NCBI GenBank assembly: GCA_030685235.1
Contig: MU839124.1
Span: forward strand, 1-64,000
DNA from: Copromyces sp. CBS 386.78
Taxonomy: Eukaryota > Ascomycota > Sordariomycetes > Sordariales > Sordariaceae
DNA length: 64,000 nucleotides
Direction: 5' to 3'
Shown piece after piece: positions 22,301 to 34,400 of this stretch. Within the stretch, counting starts at the first letter, position 1, and each line of letters begins with the position of its first letter. Under the pieces are notes generated by a model. That model was not told the DNA's origin. It worked only from the letters and a program-made list of their open reading frames with translations, and made no database searches. The translations under genes and the position numbers were made by a program.

Positions 22301-23897
22301 CATATATGGCAGAACTCCACGTACCTGGAAGCATTATATCGGTGAGATTACTTAGTGATCCTCGGAAACACCCAAGGGCTCTCCAGAAATCATTGTCCGG
22401 TGAGCTTGCGATGTCGGGGCAAAATCCACAGGGATCGTTGGAATCGCACTGTATAAGTTAGTCAATACCCCGCGGGTAGTAAGGAGTTCTCACTCACGCT
22501 CTTCTTCATTGTTCTACACCGTAAACAAGGCCCGTTTTCCCTTAGAAGTCGAAGCTCTCCTATGGACTCCAGCCGTGGCTGGCCTACTCGGCTACGCTTC
22601 AGGGGCGGAAGTAACGGGTCGACCTCGGAGTCGACCGACCCTCTAGGAGGTCCAGGAGGTTTCTCCGGAACAAAAGAATAACTCTTGAGGACTTCCCGAT
22701 GATCCTTTGGCTGGCTACTTGTAGCCAGGGGAGCGAGCTGAAGGCCCGAGTTAGGACGAGGCAGGTGGTGATACGAAGAGGGCGGCTTGTGATATTCGCC
22801 ACTATAGCTCGCACTCGACGGCTCGGGGAAAATCATGGGCGGGGTGCCACCGAAGGAGAGACCTGAATCCCTTTTGTACACGGCCGCGTGCTCTTTAACA
22901 TGCTGGTCCCGGTCATCTGGATGAGGATATCCGTAGATGTAGTGTGTGCAACGCTCGTCCCAGCACTTGTAGGAGTGGTGTTGACGGAAAGCCAGCGGCA
23001 AGCTGTCACGCAACCGAACGGCTTTGGAGACGGGATCGTAATGAGACAGATTTCTGTCTAGCCAAGCGGCATACCCTTCCGGTGCTATGTCGCAGTAGAA
23101 GGCGTACTTGAGCCTGTCGACGAATCTGGGGTCACCGAGATCGACGCCTAATGGCAACACAGGTGGGTTTAGAACAGATTCGAGACAAAACAGGCGGGAC
23201 GGTGGTGACCTACCGTGGTCGAGACATGCACTCTCAATACATTCGCACCGATACTGAAGTGATCTCGCTTCCTCGATGTCAGACAAGACGGGAATCTTGT
23301 CAGACGACACTGTTTATGGCGCCATCAGCACGGGTGGCGCTTGGGTTGGTCCCACAAATCGGGACGTGAGGCTAATAAAACATGACGGGATGGTGGATGG
23401 CATGGGATAAAGGCAGAGGGGCGGAAGGGCTCACGATTCTCGTCGGCATATGCGCGCAAAACACGGTACTTATGGCGCAACATGTCGAGCTCGACCTTGA
23501 TATTAGGTCCATATTTCTGAGGAAGAAGAGCGGCCAGCTTGGCCTGAATCTCGGCTTGCTGGTCGAGCAAGTGCTTGATGGCGGGATCCAAGGAAGGGTC
23601 ATAGGGTACAGAAGAGGGTGGCGGCGCAGACGGATGAGGATGAGCGTGTGTGTGGGCGTGAGGATGTGCGTGACTGTGAGGATGAGACGCCTGATGAGGC
23701 GCAGCTACGGAGGCTGCGACGCAGCCAGGTCCGGTACCGGTGGCCGGACTGTGGATGGGGCCGGGACCGGGGCCCGGAGGAGGTGCAAGGCCCGACGGTG
23801 GAGGTGGGAGCGGCGGCGCAGTTAATGAGTTACGGTGGTCCGGGCGCGAGAGGGCCGGCGCCGGAGGCGGAGGGGGCGCGATATGTTCGGTGGCCAT
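19313..23897 (-). CDS. Zinc-cluster plus C2H2 zinc-finger transcriptional regulator
   Basis: Five minus-strand exons are inferred: 23897-23435, 23309-23214, 23147-22498, 22448-22325 and 22272-19313, giving about 1430 residues. The start ATGG at 23897 opens a Pro/His-rich N-terminus. A binuclear zinc-cluster-like motif, CLRCRTMKKS followed by CDSNDPCGFC, spans residues about 394-413; intron 3 falls inside it. The next Cys lies in the conserved phrase FWRALGCFRGSL, so this is the variant cluster of a fungal-specific family. C2H2-type fingers follow near residue 858 (VYCTKCNEHPEGFRGEHELR) and about 1072-1160 (CPIPECGRVFKDLTAHMLTH and two more), plus a last one (CSICQSQFATAQEFYEH). The C-terminus is Pro-rich and disordered. 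It is probably a nuclear DNA-binding regulator; targets are unknown. Intron 2 is 66 bp, a multiple of three without stops, so retention would add 22 residues. Confidence 0.85.
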
Positions 23898-26800
23898 GGC
23901 GCGTGTGGTTGAACAATAGAGTTTGAGTTGGGACCGGCGCTAAGGCTGATGCCGACAGGGTAGCACTGCCGAGTGCGTGAGAGATGAGGCGAGCAAGACT
24001 GAGAAAGCCTCCGGACCCGACCACGACGGCAATAGCGACGAGTTTGCGCGCTCAATAGGCAAAGCGGCGCGAGACCGAAAAGATACCGAGAACACCGAAG
24101 TCCCGTCTGGATGAAGTCCCCTCTGGATACTGCCGATAGTCCTGGGCAACCAGTGTTGCACCAGCTTCAGCTTCAAAGCCCACCAACGAACTTTTTCCAA
24201 TCTTCACGCATCAACAAGGGCCTCTGTGAGCTGAATTGCGCAACATGATAGAGACGAGACGAAAGGCTGTGACGGACTGCGGGCTGCGGACTGCGGCTTA
24301 AGGGAGCTGGGGTGCTTGGGCAGCTCAGCTGTGTTGCATCACAAGGACATTCTGCGGGCGCGGACGTCGGGGCACGGGGCGGTTGACGGTAGTCGGTACA
24401 GTACGGGAGGACCGAGGAGGGGATCAAGCGGATGGGCCGATGGGCCGATGGGGAAGCGGATGGAGAAGCGGAGAGGCGGAGATGACGGGGAGGCGCGACA
24501 ACGGGGGTGGCCGATGGAGAGAAGTGGAGGATTTTGTTTGGCGAGCGTTCGGTGCGGTGCCGTGTGGGTTCTCGGAACTTGATGTGCGTGGGCGGGTTTG
24601 AAGGGGGATGGAAGCTCACAGGGCTTTGGGCTGCTCAGCCTAACTCAATGGAGATGAGTTCTTGCTGAGGAGAGCACGAGGCAATGCGGACGAGTCCCCA
24701 CGATGGACAGAAAGACACAGCCGTAGATTTTCTCGTTCGGTTTCAGATGACGAGCTACCTCGCTCGAAGGTGCGAGTCTCCCGCACTTTCCTATTACTTG
24801 CTGCCTGCCTGCCCGGAGATACTGCAGTGGATGATGACAATTCGGGAGCGGGAAGGTAGCGACCGCGGGCTGAAAGCTGGAGCCCTGCACGGTCCAAACG
24901 CTGCCTGACAACCTTGGTGCCGTCCTCTCTTGGCTGCGACTGCCGCCGGCGCTTGTTTCTATCTCAGACTGTCTGGGCTTTGGAAGGCACCTTGGATCGA
25001 ATCATCGGTGTTTCCTTCTTTTTTCACGGGGGAACTTTTCCTGTGTGAACGGTACCTCTAGGCAGTTGTAAGAGGGAGAAGGAACAAAGACAAAGACCGT
25101 ATAATTATGGGAGGAGCATTGCAAAGCTCTGAAAAGGTAGGCAGCACATTGACATGGTGAATCACTACGACACAACTGAAGAGAGATAAGTAAGGAATGG
25201 GCGTTTATCATCAGCCCCAAGGTTCTTGCGGCCAGCTTCAGCCAATGGAGGAGGAAGAAGACGTCGCAAGCTTTCCTTCTGACATCTGAATGAATGCATG
25301 GAGGAGCATCCAAGCTGCTGACCATTGACAGCTGCTACATGTAGCCAGCCTGGATCATCAGCCTACCTGACCAGGACCTCCGTCCTCTTTGCCTGTCCCT
25401 CTATTTTTTCAGTCCTTCCTGCCTTTACTCCTGTATTGCCGTCCTTCACGCAAAACCTCGTCCTCAGGAGAACGGGGTTCTTCTCAGTCTGGACGCTCAA
25501 GTCAACCTCGAGCTCAGCTTGGACGCAATCCACCACCCATGATCCATCCATCCCGCTTGCGCAGCTCACTGCATGTCTGCAAGAGCAGTCCACCACACAT
25601 GCACATGTATATTGCACCTGAGCTCTTTGACTCGGCTGCCCACCTCCTCCGCATGGAAGCCCCCTTCGGCGGGAGAAGCAGAGTCGGCCAAGTTCGACTG
25701 GACGCCTCAACGCCCTGTGAGCGATAGAAGGAGTCGCGATGTGAGAATGGAACTCGCCGTGTAGGGCTCGCTTTCGGAGCCTTGCCGCATCTGGGCTAGC
25801 CTGCATGTGCTGACCCAGGTCTCGACGACCGTTGAAAGCGTGCCCGGGCCATGTCCGGCGGGGGTTAGGCTCATTCTCCGCCAAAGCGACCAACGGTCCA
25901 ATGGTCATCTGGCATTGGGACGAGAGGTGGATGCCAGCTGGAGTGCGGGTCTCCCACTCGGCGGGCTGTGGGGTAAGAGCTCCGCTCCAGTCTTCACCAT
26001 TGCTTTCATGTGTGACGGAATTCCCACTGCAACACAGCCAGGCAGTCACAGCCTCCGCATGTCTCTTGCCAATCAATGTCAATGTTGTGTCTCTTGCCAA
26101 TTCTCATGGCAGATGCCATTTCACTTTGGGGAGAAACGGGTCGGTCTTCGGCTGTCACGACTTCCCGCTGTCAGCTAGCCGGCCATGTCGGCGTCTGACT
26201 TGTCCGCGCCTCCAAGACGGCAGATCATCAGCAGAGCTATACAAGTGTTGATCCTACGAACTCGACGGGCATCAGTTCCGCTATCTCAAGGCACGTTGTC
26301 GGCTTCTTTGCTCAATACCAAGCTGGAACAGGCGAGACGCATGCAGCCCTTGGTGCAGGTCAGATCGGTCCAGTCGATTACGCATGAAAATCAAGAACGG
26401 CACGGCGGGTGGGAAACGATATACCTATTAATTGATGGGATATGGGATGGACGGACGATATAGGACGGATAACGGGTGGTGGTTTTGGAAGGCTTACAGC
26501 ACTGACACACGCATTGCGGCCGGACAAAGCGTGAAGTCTCTTAATCAGACCCTTGGAGAGCCGTTAACAGCATCCACACAAGAGGAAAACTCTCACCGAT
26601 GGCGACTCTCGTCTTCCGTTACGCTATCTCAGCTGGTCCATGGACACCAATATTCTCGGCACTTCTCGGACTGCCGTGCTTCAACGGCGTGACATCGGCC
26701 CATCCTCGAGCAATGCCGCTACCTTGTGAGCCTACATGGTCAAATTGAGTTGAGGAGCTGGGTTCCGATATTCACCAGTAGTCCACCAAGGACACTGGTT

Positions 26801-29042
26801 ATCGAAAAGAAACGAACATCTGGATCCTCAATCCCTCCACCAGCGTTCATCTATAGATGTCCATGAAGTACGTTTCACAACATCCATTATCATACACGCC
26901 AACAGGACCGGTCAAGAGTAAAGGTGACCAACTTCCCACCCCCACTACTCAACTCGAGACTGCAGCTAGCCTGAAATCGCAGGTGAACCTAGGTAGTGAG
27001 TGTGGTCCATGGTCCTGCACAGACCTAACAGCCCCCCTTTCCACCCAAGAAACGCTCATCGAATCGCGGTTTATTACAGACCTCCATCCAAGGCGGACGG
27101 TCAAGAGCTCTTATCTTACTGGGATGCTATAGACCGTAAAATCTGATTAGCACGTTGGAGACTTAGAGACAGGATCCCTATTCGTCCCAGCCACCCCATT
27201 CGTTCTCAGCAACACCACGAACACTCACTACGTAGAGTGGCACGAACTCAACGGCTTTATTAAGACTATCGATCCAGTCAGTCAATATGGGCTATCCTTT
27301 CAAATGCTTTTCCCTGTCTTCGTGTTAGGAGCTGATAGGGCTGGCTCGGCTGGTAGGCGCCTTTTGCTTCCGATAGGGGCACTCAGCTGTTAGCCTTGTC
27401 TTCGGCCTTCGTGAGTCCCCTGAGACCCTTCATATTCAAGATGGGCAACGAGACAATCTCACATGCCATGTTGAATTATGGAGAGTTTCCATTTTGCTGC
27501 TTCACTGCGCTAGGTCGTTAACTTCTCGGGACAGGAGTATGTCAGAGGCATATTTTCCTGTGGGTGAAGTGCTCCATATGTGGACCTACGGCACCTCATC
27601 GGAGGTGCTACACATGTCCACTCTCCTATTACACACTCGTTTTTAGCAGCGAGAAACTCTAGTTGTCATCTCCACATCACCCTTTTCGAGAATCACAGAC
27701 ACGACGGTTGTGTAAATTTGATAATATGGCTTGCCAATGATGCATCATGACAGCCAGGTATAAACCACCCGTCTGAGCAGTGTCCGACAACTCCTTCACG
27801 TGTATCCCTTTGCTTTCAAGGGGTTTTGATTCACATGGCAGGATGGCTTAACAAGCCGCCATTCACGATAAGACATTCTCTTGGGAAAACCTGCCCTCAT
27901 CCTATGATTTCCTGCGAATACCCTAGAAGTTCAGAGGTTTTTGGTGGTAAGCAACCACCGCCATTCTCTTCACCACTCATAATCTCGTGTTTTGAGCTAA
28001 GTAGCGCTAATTCAATATACCAGATGATCCCGCGATCACACTAATTACTTCGAGCTTGTTAATGAGCAAGTTGCCTCCTAGTTGCACTCAACACGCCGTA
28101 ACTTTGCAACTGTCTCGCAAACACTGTAATTCCCTAAGTTCTCAAAAGCAGTTGGAGGTTCGGAAAGGGAAAGTATAGCTCGAACTCTGTCATGAATACT
28201 TCTTTCTCACAAGATTGGCCTGAATTGCGTGAAGATCTCCAGCGGGCTATGCGAACAGAGTAAGGTACGTGTAGAAAAATTCCCGGTGTGTGAGCGGGTT
28301 TGCCCTTCATTGCTCTAACATTTAGTCCAGTCATCTAGCTCCATATTATGACAGCCTCTGCACAAGATCTACCACCACACAAGACGAAATCCCCAAGCGA
28401 AGGGAAAAAAAGGAATCTATCGTTAGGAAGATGAGTATGAAATAACCTTGAGTTCCAGCACACCTGAACACCATACACCCAACATTTTTAATAGAGATCT
28501 CTGGCTGCTGAGTGGCCACCTATGCAATGATTTTCACCTGTTTAGATCGGGCTGGTTAGTTTCAGGACCCTACCACATGTTGACATGGGCTGAAAGGAAG
28601 TCTTCTCCTACCGTTGGTGAGTGTCTTTTCTGACTGAAGACTGGGAAGGCCCCAAATATGACATCCAGCCAAAGTCGATGCTTTTCTGGAGCTAACGGAA
28701 CTAATAGGGAGCCCAATCAAAGCTGTGACTATGATTGTGAAAGCCTTTGTTAACAGATGTATTTAGAGGCAAGGCGAGAATTCCTGCTCTTTCCCGCTCC
28801 AGATTTTCCTCGATGTTGAACAATAACTCAAGGGCACAGGGTTTGGCAATGGCGGCTTCCATGAGTCTCCAGTTTTTTTTTCTTTTTTTTTTTCTTCTTT
28901 TTTTTTCTCCCGTAGTTCACCCTCCCCTTTTATCCTTTGCGACAAAAACGGTGCTGGCTTACTTGTTTTTAATTTCATGGACTTCTCGAGTGCCTCCTGA
29001 AGAAACCCTCATGACCGCTTCTCATCCAGATGTGAAACTATC
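23898..29042. other. Gene-poor region between two zinc-finger genes
   Basis: About 5.1 kb upstream of both the minus-strand regulator and the plus-strand C2H2 gene. Several frames of 60-245 codons occur but none shows a recognisable domain, convincing start context or intron logic. The region near 24.4-24.5 kb has short GATGGGCC direct repeats. It may be an extended promoter or contain noncoding transcripts; nothing in the sequence proves either. Confidence 0.5.
28873..28911 (+). repeat. Polypyrimidine tract upstream of the C2H2 gene
   Basis: A 39-base run of T with a few C (A-free, G-free) ends about 130 bp before the ATG at 29043. Such tracts are common in fungal core promoters and act as nucleosome-excluding elements. 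Confidence 0.6.
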
Positions 29043-30342
29043 ATGATGGAAAGTTCAGAAGCTTTTGACACCTCTCACGTACGGGAAAAATTCTCGGGCC
29101 TTGCGGATGAGCTAGTAAATCGGCTGGGACGGGCTCTGTCCAAGCGCCGCCAGTACTTCATGTATCGAGAGGAGCACTTCAACCGGCTTGCAGAGGGATT
29201 GACCACTGGTGTTGAGTCAGAAGATCCGAACCTCGAAGAACAAGCTACAACCGTTGCCTCCTCGGTACCTCGTCATCTGGAAGCTCAAATTAAGTCAATG
29301 TCAGATCCTCAAGATCTATATGCTGCGTCTTACGACGATATCAACAGCATCTCTGAGATTTCGACAACCTCTTATGCGGCATCAGAAGCCAACCCAGATC
29401 AACCCCGAGTGCCACCAATGCCCAAAGAGCACGCGAACGGGCCTTTCAAATGTCCATTTTGCCACTCGATAGAGTTGGCAAAGAATCGTCATGATTGGAA
29501 GTACGGCGAACCCCTCATCCTTCCCCTTTTTGCTATTACTAACCAGAGTATGTAGAAAACACGTCTTCAGGGATCTCCAACCGTATGTTTGTCTTGAAAA
29601 AAGCTGCTCCTCGCCGCATAGGCTCTATGGCCGCCGCGCAGATTGGTCACAGCACATGCACCTTGAACATTGGAGGCTTTGGAAGTGCGCCTTCGGCTGA
29701 GACGGGGAAATGCACACGGCGGAGAAATTCCAGGAGCATACCTCAAATGCTCACGGAAACGAGGTATCTCGGGAACATACAAGCGACCTTGTCCGCCTTT
29801 GCAGCTTTTCAGATCCCACCAAAGCCCGAGGAGATTGCCTATTCTGCGACCAACGACTCACCTTGGACAAGCTCTATATCTCGCACGTGGCCTTGCACCT
29901 CGAACAACTTGCCCTGTTCGCTCTTCCCTCGGTCGAATATGATCAAGATGACGAGGACGAGCAAGAAGAGCATGATGATAGTGATGGGTACAATCAGGAT
30001 GATGCAAAGGAGTCAACTAATGAGGACAATGAAGACAGCGAGGGAGACAATGAGCTTGCTGTTGTTGGTGGAGACAATAACAATAGTGACCAAGAGCTCC
30101 GCCCCGTTGGGCTGCAGCGGACTCACACCGGTGCATCCGTATCTTCAAATCCTCAATCAAGGATCGAACACCCAAACACTTCTACAAGTGGTGTTTCGAT
30201 CCCATCATCTGAGCGGCGGCACTCCGAGGACCCGAGCGGTGAAGCGACACGCCAGCGGATGGGATGGGAGCTCAATACGTCAATAATGGCTCAGGAAGCT
30301 TCTTTGCCTGGAAGTGATGATCGCCTCAGACAAAGATTCTGA
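29043..30342 (+). pseudogene. Fungal C2H2-like zinc-finger protein with in-frame TGA
   Basis: Exon 1 is 29043-29500; a 55 bp intron (29501-29555, branch CTAAC) joins it to exon 2, restoring the conserved phrase DWKKHVFRDLQPYVC. The N-terminal segment LSKRRQYFMYREEHF and the later HLEQLALFALPS are hallmarks of a large uncharacterised fungal family with several C2H2-like fingers. The frame is closed by TGA at 29698-29700 after WKCAFG, but the same frame continues clean for another 213 codons to TAA-free end at 30342, including the next finger (CLFCDQRL...HVALH) and an acidic tail. The TGA sits where the second Cys of a finger is expected (C-x3-stop-x12-H-x4-H). Without the stop the product would be about 414 residues; with it, about 200. 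It is a recent nonsense allele, a base error, or a truncated but working protein. Function is unknown. Confidence 0.7.
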
Positions 30343-31468
30343 TTCAAACGAGCACAGAAGAAAGCAGGAGTCTTTTTGAGAGTTTAACACGGGCAGTCAA
30401 TCCGAAGCCAGGTACATCTCACGGAGCCCACAAAGGAGTTTGCTTTCAGCACAACTTTTTCGCAGTGATGTAGTATCGTTAAACTTTTGAGGAGATAGAT
30501 CAGACTCAAAAGATTGTAGAACAAGACCGTATGGAGCGGCTAAGCAGGTAGGGCGACGCTGTAATGAGAAGTGCGGGGGGTGCGGAAGGGATTAGATCCC
30601 CCCCCCCCCCCCCATCGTACTTGCAAAGTACGATTCAAGTCCACGGACGAGTTTCGATCGAAGAAACCAAACAATAACCAAGCAATAAATTACAGCTTGC
30701 GTGAAGAAAAGCTCAGCAGCTCAGCAGTCGGAGAGATACCGGAGTTGTTTTGGCCCAAGAGTTAGGTTGAAGGGATTAGGTAAGGTAGCTAGAGGTACGG
30801 TGGGCTTGGTCGGAGCCATTTTGTGCTGGAAGGAATCTGCATTGAATTCTACTTTTCTACTTTTTTTTCCTTCTTTGTTTCTTTTTTTCTCGTTTCCTCT
30901 TGTTTCTTCTTATATCACACCCTTCGATCAGGTAATACCACCAACATGATTTTCTGAAGGCGCGGATGGAACAAGACATTTCTGGGAGAGCAAGTTCGAA
31001 GATGCCGGGGTGCTTCTAGTTATATATCGAGTCAGCACTGACTATTTGCCTGTCCTTTGGATGCTCAATTATGCTTGGGGGTTTATTAATCCAACAATCA
31101 GAGCCAGGTCTTTTGTTCTCCTACCAGTTGAGAGCTGGTATCTGTAGTGACAGTTCAATAAACCTAGACGTTGTGAATCTTGACAACCACATATGAAAGG
31201 ACCGAGCGGTTGATTGACACTCCATTGCCAGCATGTATTATGTATTCCACAGCATTCTGGTAGAACCGCCCCTAGGCACATCAACTACACACCACTTGCC
31301 ATAATGAGTACAAGACAAAACCTGGAGATCAACAAAGGGAATATCAATCGTTTATCTAGAACTGTCCACTGTCCACAATGAATTCCTTCCCAGTCACCAA
31401 CTGTTCATCTAGAACCTCGTAAACCCCACTAAACCAAAACCAAAACTATCCTCCATCCTCCATTGTAG
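30343..31468. other. Convergent intergenic region
   Basis: About 1.1 kb between the 3' ends of the C2H2 gene and the methyltransferase gene. It contains a C16 run with a hairpin at 30598-30634 and a T/C-rich tract near 30850-30910; no gene is supported. Confidence 0.55.
30598..30634. repeat. C16 homopolymer next to a perfect hairpin
   Basis: Sixteen consecutive C (30598-30613) are followed at once by ATCGTACTT-GCA-AAGTACGAT, a perfect 9 bp stem with a 3-base loop (30614-30634). The C run may be length-variable or a sequencing hotspot. Confidence 0.75.
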
Positions 31469-34400
31469 TTAAGCAAGACTATCAGTATCCAAAACCATAT
31501 CGATAAACCCCACCCTCTCCCCATCCACTTCCCTCTGCCTCTTCACCTCCCTCTCCCTCGCCGCCGAGCTAGTACTCGGCTTCCTCGCATACCCCCTGAG
31601 CATTCGGAACCCAGACCCGATATTCCTACCTTCCTCCACAACAGCATGCACATCAGCAATCATCTTTCCTGCCTCACGCATGGCTTCGCCGGGGGTAACC
31701 ATGTCAGCGAGCCGAAGCTCGCCAGCAGCCTTCTCCATCTCCGCGCGCAGGAGCCAGCGCTCCCAGCTCCAGCCGGCGGCGATGCCAGCGATGGCGGCGA
31801 CGTTGTCGGTTGAGCCGGAGACCATGGCTTCGAGCTCGAGAGTTTTGGGGCCTTCGCCGGAGGAAGAGGAGTTGGAGAGGTCGATGCCGCTGTCGCTGTC
31901 CTTGATGGGCTTGGTGAGCTTGAGGTTGACGGGGGGAAGGCCGGGAGTCTCAGCCTTGGGAGGCGGAGCGGGGGGCTTAGTGGAATGTCTGGGTCCCATA
32001 GGCATGCACATCCACGCGCGACGGATGTCGTCGAATCCGGCGCGGCGGAGGCGGGCCATGAAGGACCGGGTGGGGTTGGGGTCGTAGCCGAGCGTCTGCA
32101 GGGCGAAGCCGAACTCCACGGCCTTGGCGTTGCCGAGCGGTCCGGCGTTCATGATATCGGCGTCGAGAACGGAGAACTCGAGGTAGCCGCCGGGCTTGAG
32201 CACGCGCATGCACTCCTTCAGGCAGGCGTCCCACTCGTCTGCGCCGTTCTCCCCGAAGAGCTTGAGCACAGCATGCAGCTCGCGGGCGGAGATGAGGTCG
32301 AACTGGTTGTCGGAGAAGGGGAGCTTTGTGAGCCGGTCGACGGCGACTTGGCGGTGGTTGGGAGGGCCGCGGATGTTGCTGTTGCTCAGCTGGCGCAGCG
32401 TCTTGGTGGTGACGGTGTAGATCTTGGTGTTGGGGTACTGAAGGGCGCAGTGCCAGGCCCAGTCGCAGGCACCCTGGCCGGCGAGGTCGAGAATGCGAGC
32501 GCGGTCGCGGCTGACGCCGTCGGCGCCGGGTGCGAAGCGGCTCTGGCGCGCGAGGCGCTTGGCCACGGGGGCGCAGATGAGGCGGCCGCCGTTGAGAAGC
32601 TTGGTGGCGGCGACGTGCCAGGTGGCCATGTTCATCTGGCTTCTAGCCTCGGCCTCCTTCTCGGCACGGAGCTTCTCCGGGTCATCGACGAGAACGTCAT
32701 CACCACGAGCCACGTTGGCGCTCATGCGCTTCTTGGCTGACTGGGGAACGACAGACAGCTGGAACTTACCAAGGAGCTGGTTGCGGTGAGCATCCTTGAG
32801 GGCGACACGCTGAGCTTGGAGCGCCTCGAAGCGTGGTTGACGGTTGACGAAGACGTCGTTGGGGCAGGTCTTGACGGCGGCATCGGTAAAGGCGCGGTAG
32901 AAGGCATTCTCCATGCGCACCAGCTTGGAAGGAAGGGACTTGGGAACGGTCTCCTTGATGGTGATCTCGGAGAAGCGGACAGACTTCTTCTGCTTCGTCT
33001 CGGACTCGACAGTGGTTTCCTTGGCTGGCTCTTCTGTCTTTTCCTCGACCTTCTCCTCCACCTTCACTTCCACCTCAGCCTCTGGCTCCTCAGGGCCGAG
33101 CTTGAGGTGTTCGGGGACCTCGGTCTCGTCGGAGAAGCCAACGACGCCTTGGAGGTAGGCTCTCTGGGCCATCAACCACAGCTCGGTGCGTTCGATGTGG
33201 GAGAGCGAAGTCGTTTGTTGTTCGGCAACATATTTGGCATCGTAATCGTCGACAATCTCGTTAGCGACGATCTCGTTACCGACCATGGGGGAGAAAGTCT
33301 CCTCGGCGATCTGTTCAAGGACGGGCTCTTCAGGTTCCGCAGCAGGCAACCTGACTGCAGTGACTGGAGTGGCCTCGACCCGAACTGCTGTGGGAAGCTC
33401 CTCTGGGTTCAAGCCCGCAGGAACCTCAACTACGCGCTCGACAATGTTGGAAGGTCCATCGTCAAGGTGAAGCGGCCGAGGGGGTGGTGGGGGGATAGTG
33501 TTGGGGGCGTTTTGCCAAGGGGTCTTGTAAAAGTTCTCGGCAGTGGTCGAAGTAGGGGGTTGGTATGGGTAGGGTTCCTCCGCCTGGCTACCCATGTTCC
33601 ATGTGCGCCGGGTTGCTGAAGAGAGCTCCGAGAAGAAACCACCAGGCGAAGGGATCTCGAGCCTGCTGAGCTCAGCAAGGGACCGACGTTGACCGGAGGG
33701 GGCCCGGTTGAGGCTGGTCATCAAACGGGGCAGTTGGCAGGTCTGGGACATCTCCTGAGACATCTCCTGGGGCACTTCGATAACTTGCTCCGGGGCCGGG
33801 GCCTCATCATATTCCGACTCGTGGTTGGAGGAAAGGGCCTGGAGCGTCTCCAATGCGCCGGGCTGGAGACGAACTCCGGACCAGTCCTCATCAACATTGT
33901 CCTGGGCCCCGATCAAGGGGGTAGGCGGCGCGGACATGGCAGCCATCTCCTCCGAGTTAATGCTGCCATCGAGGGATGGGGGTGCGGAGATGTTGGGAAT
34001 CTCCTGGATTTGTCGTAGCTCCATCAGTGACTTGACAGCTGGGGACATGGCTATAGCGGATGGTGGTGTTGGTGGGATGGGCGAAGTCATGTTCTTCTTC
34101 GCATCCGCCTGGATATCGGCTGGGATTACCAGACGGGACAGAGACAGTCTTTGACCGATTGAAGCTCTCGATGACCTCCGTAGGCTCCTCCTCGAGCTCA
34201 TGTGGCGGCCAATACCATTTGCTTGCAGCATCTCCTTGCGCTGCGTTTCCTCATCAGAAATGTCATAAAGGTCGTCAAATTCCGTCACATCAGTCATGGC
34301 GCTAGATCGTCTATTATTCCACGCTCCCGAAGAAGGGTTGGAAGATGAAGTTTCTGAACTTGTGTCGTCGGCATCCGTGTCCGGCCCGCGGTAGCTCGAA

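Noticed and set aside
24173..24619. 148-codon minus-strand Ser/Pro-rich frame upstream of the zinc-finger regulator
   Set aside because: Low-complexity composition expected of a GC-rich leader; no splice evidence linking it to the gene.
25363..26100. 245-codon minus-strand open frame in the gene-free interval
   Set aside because: Composition is irregular (Cys/Trp/Arg-rich), there is no recognisable domain and no natural ATG context; overlapping plus-strand frames are as long. Chance in GC-balanced DNA is likely.
31985..33619. Two long plus-strand open frames (31985-32740 and 32786-33619)
   Set aside because: They lie wholly antisense to the methyltransferase gene and arise from its codon bias.
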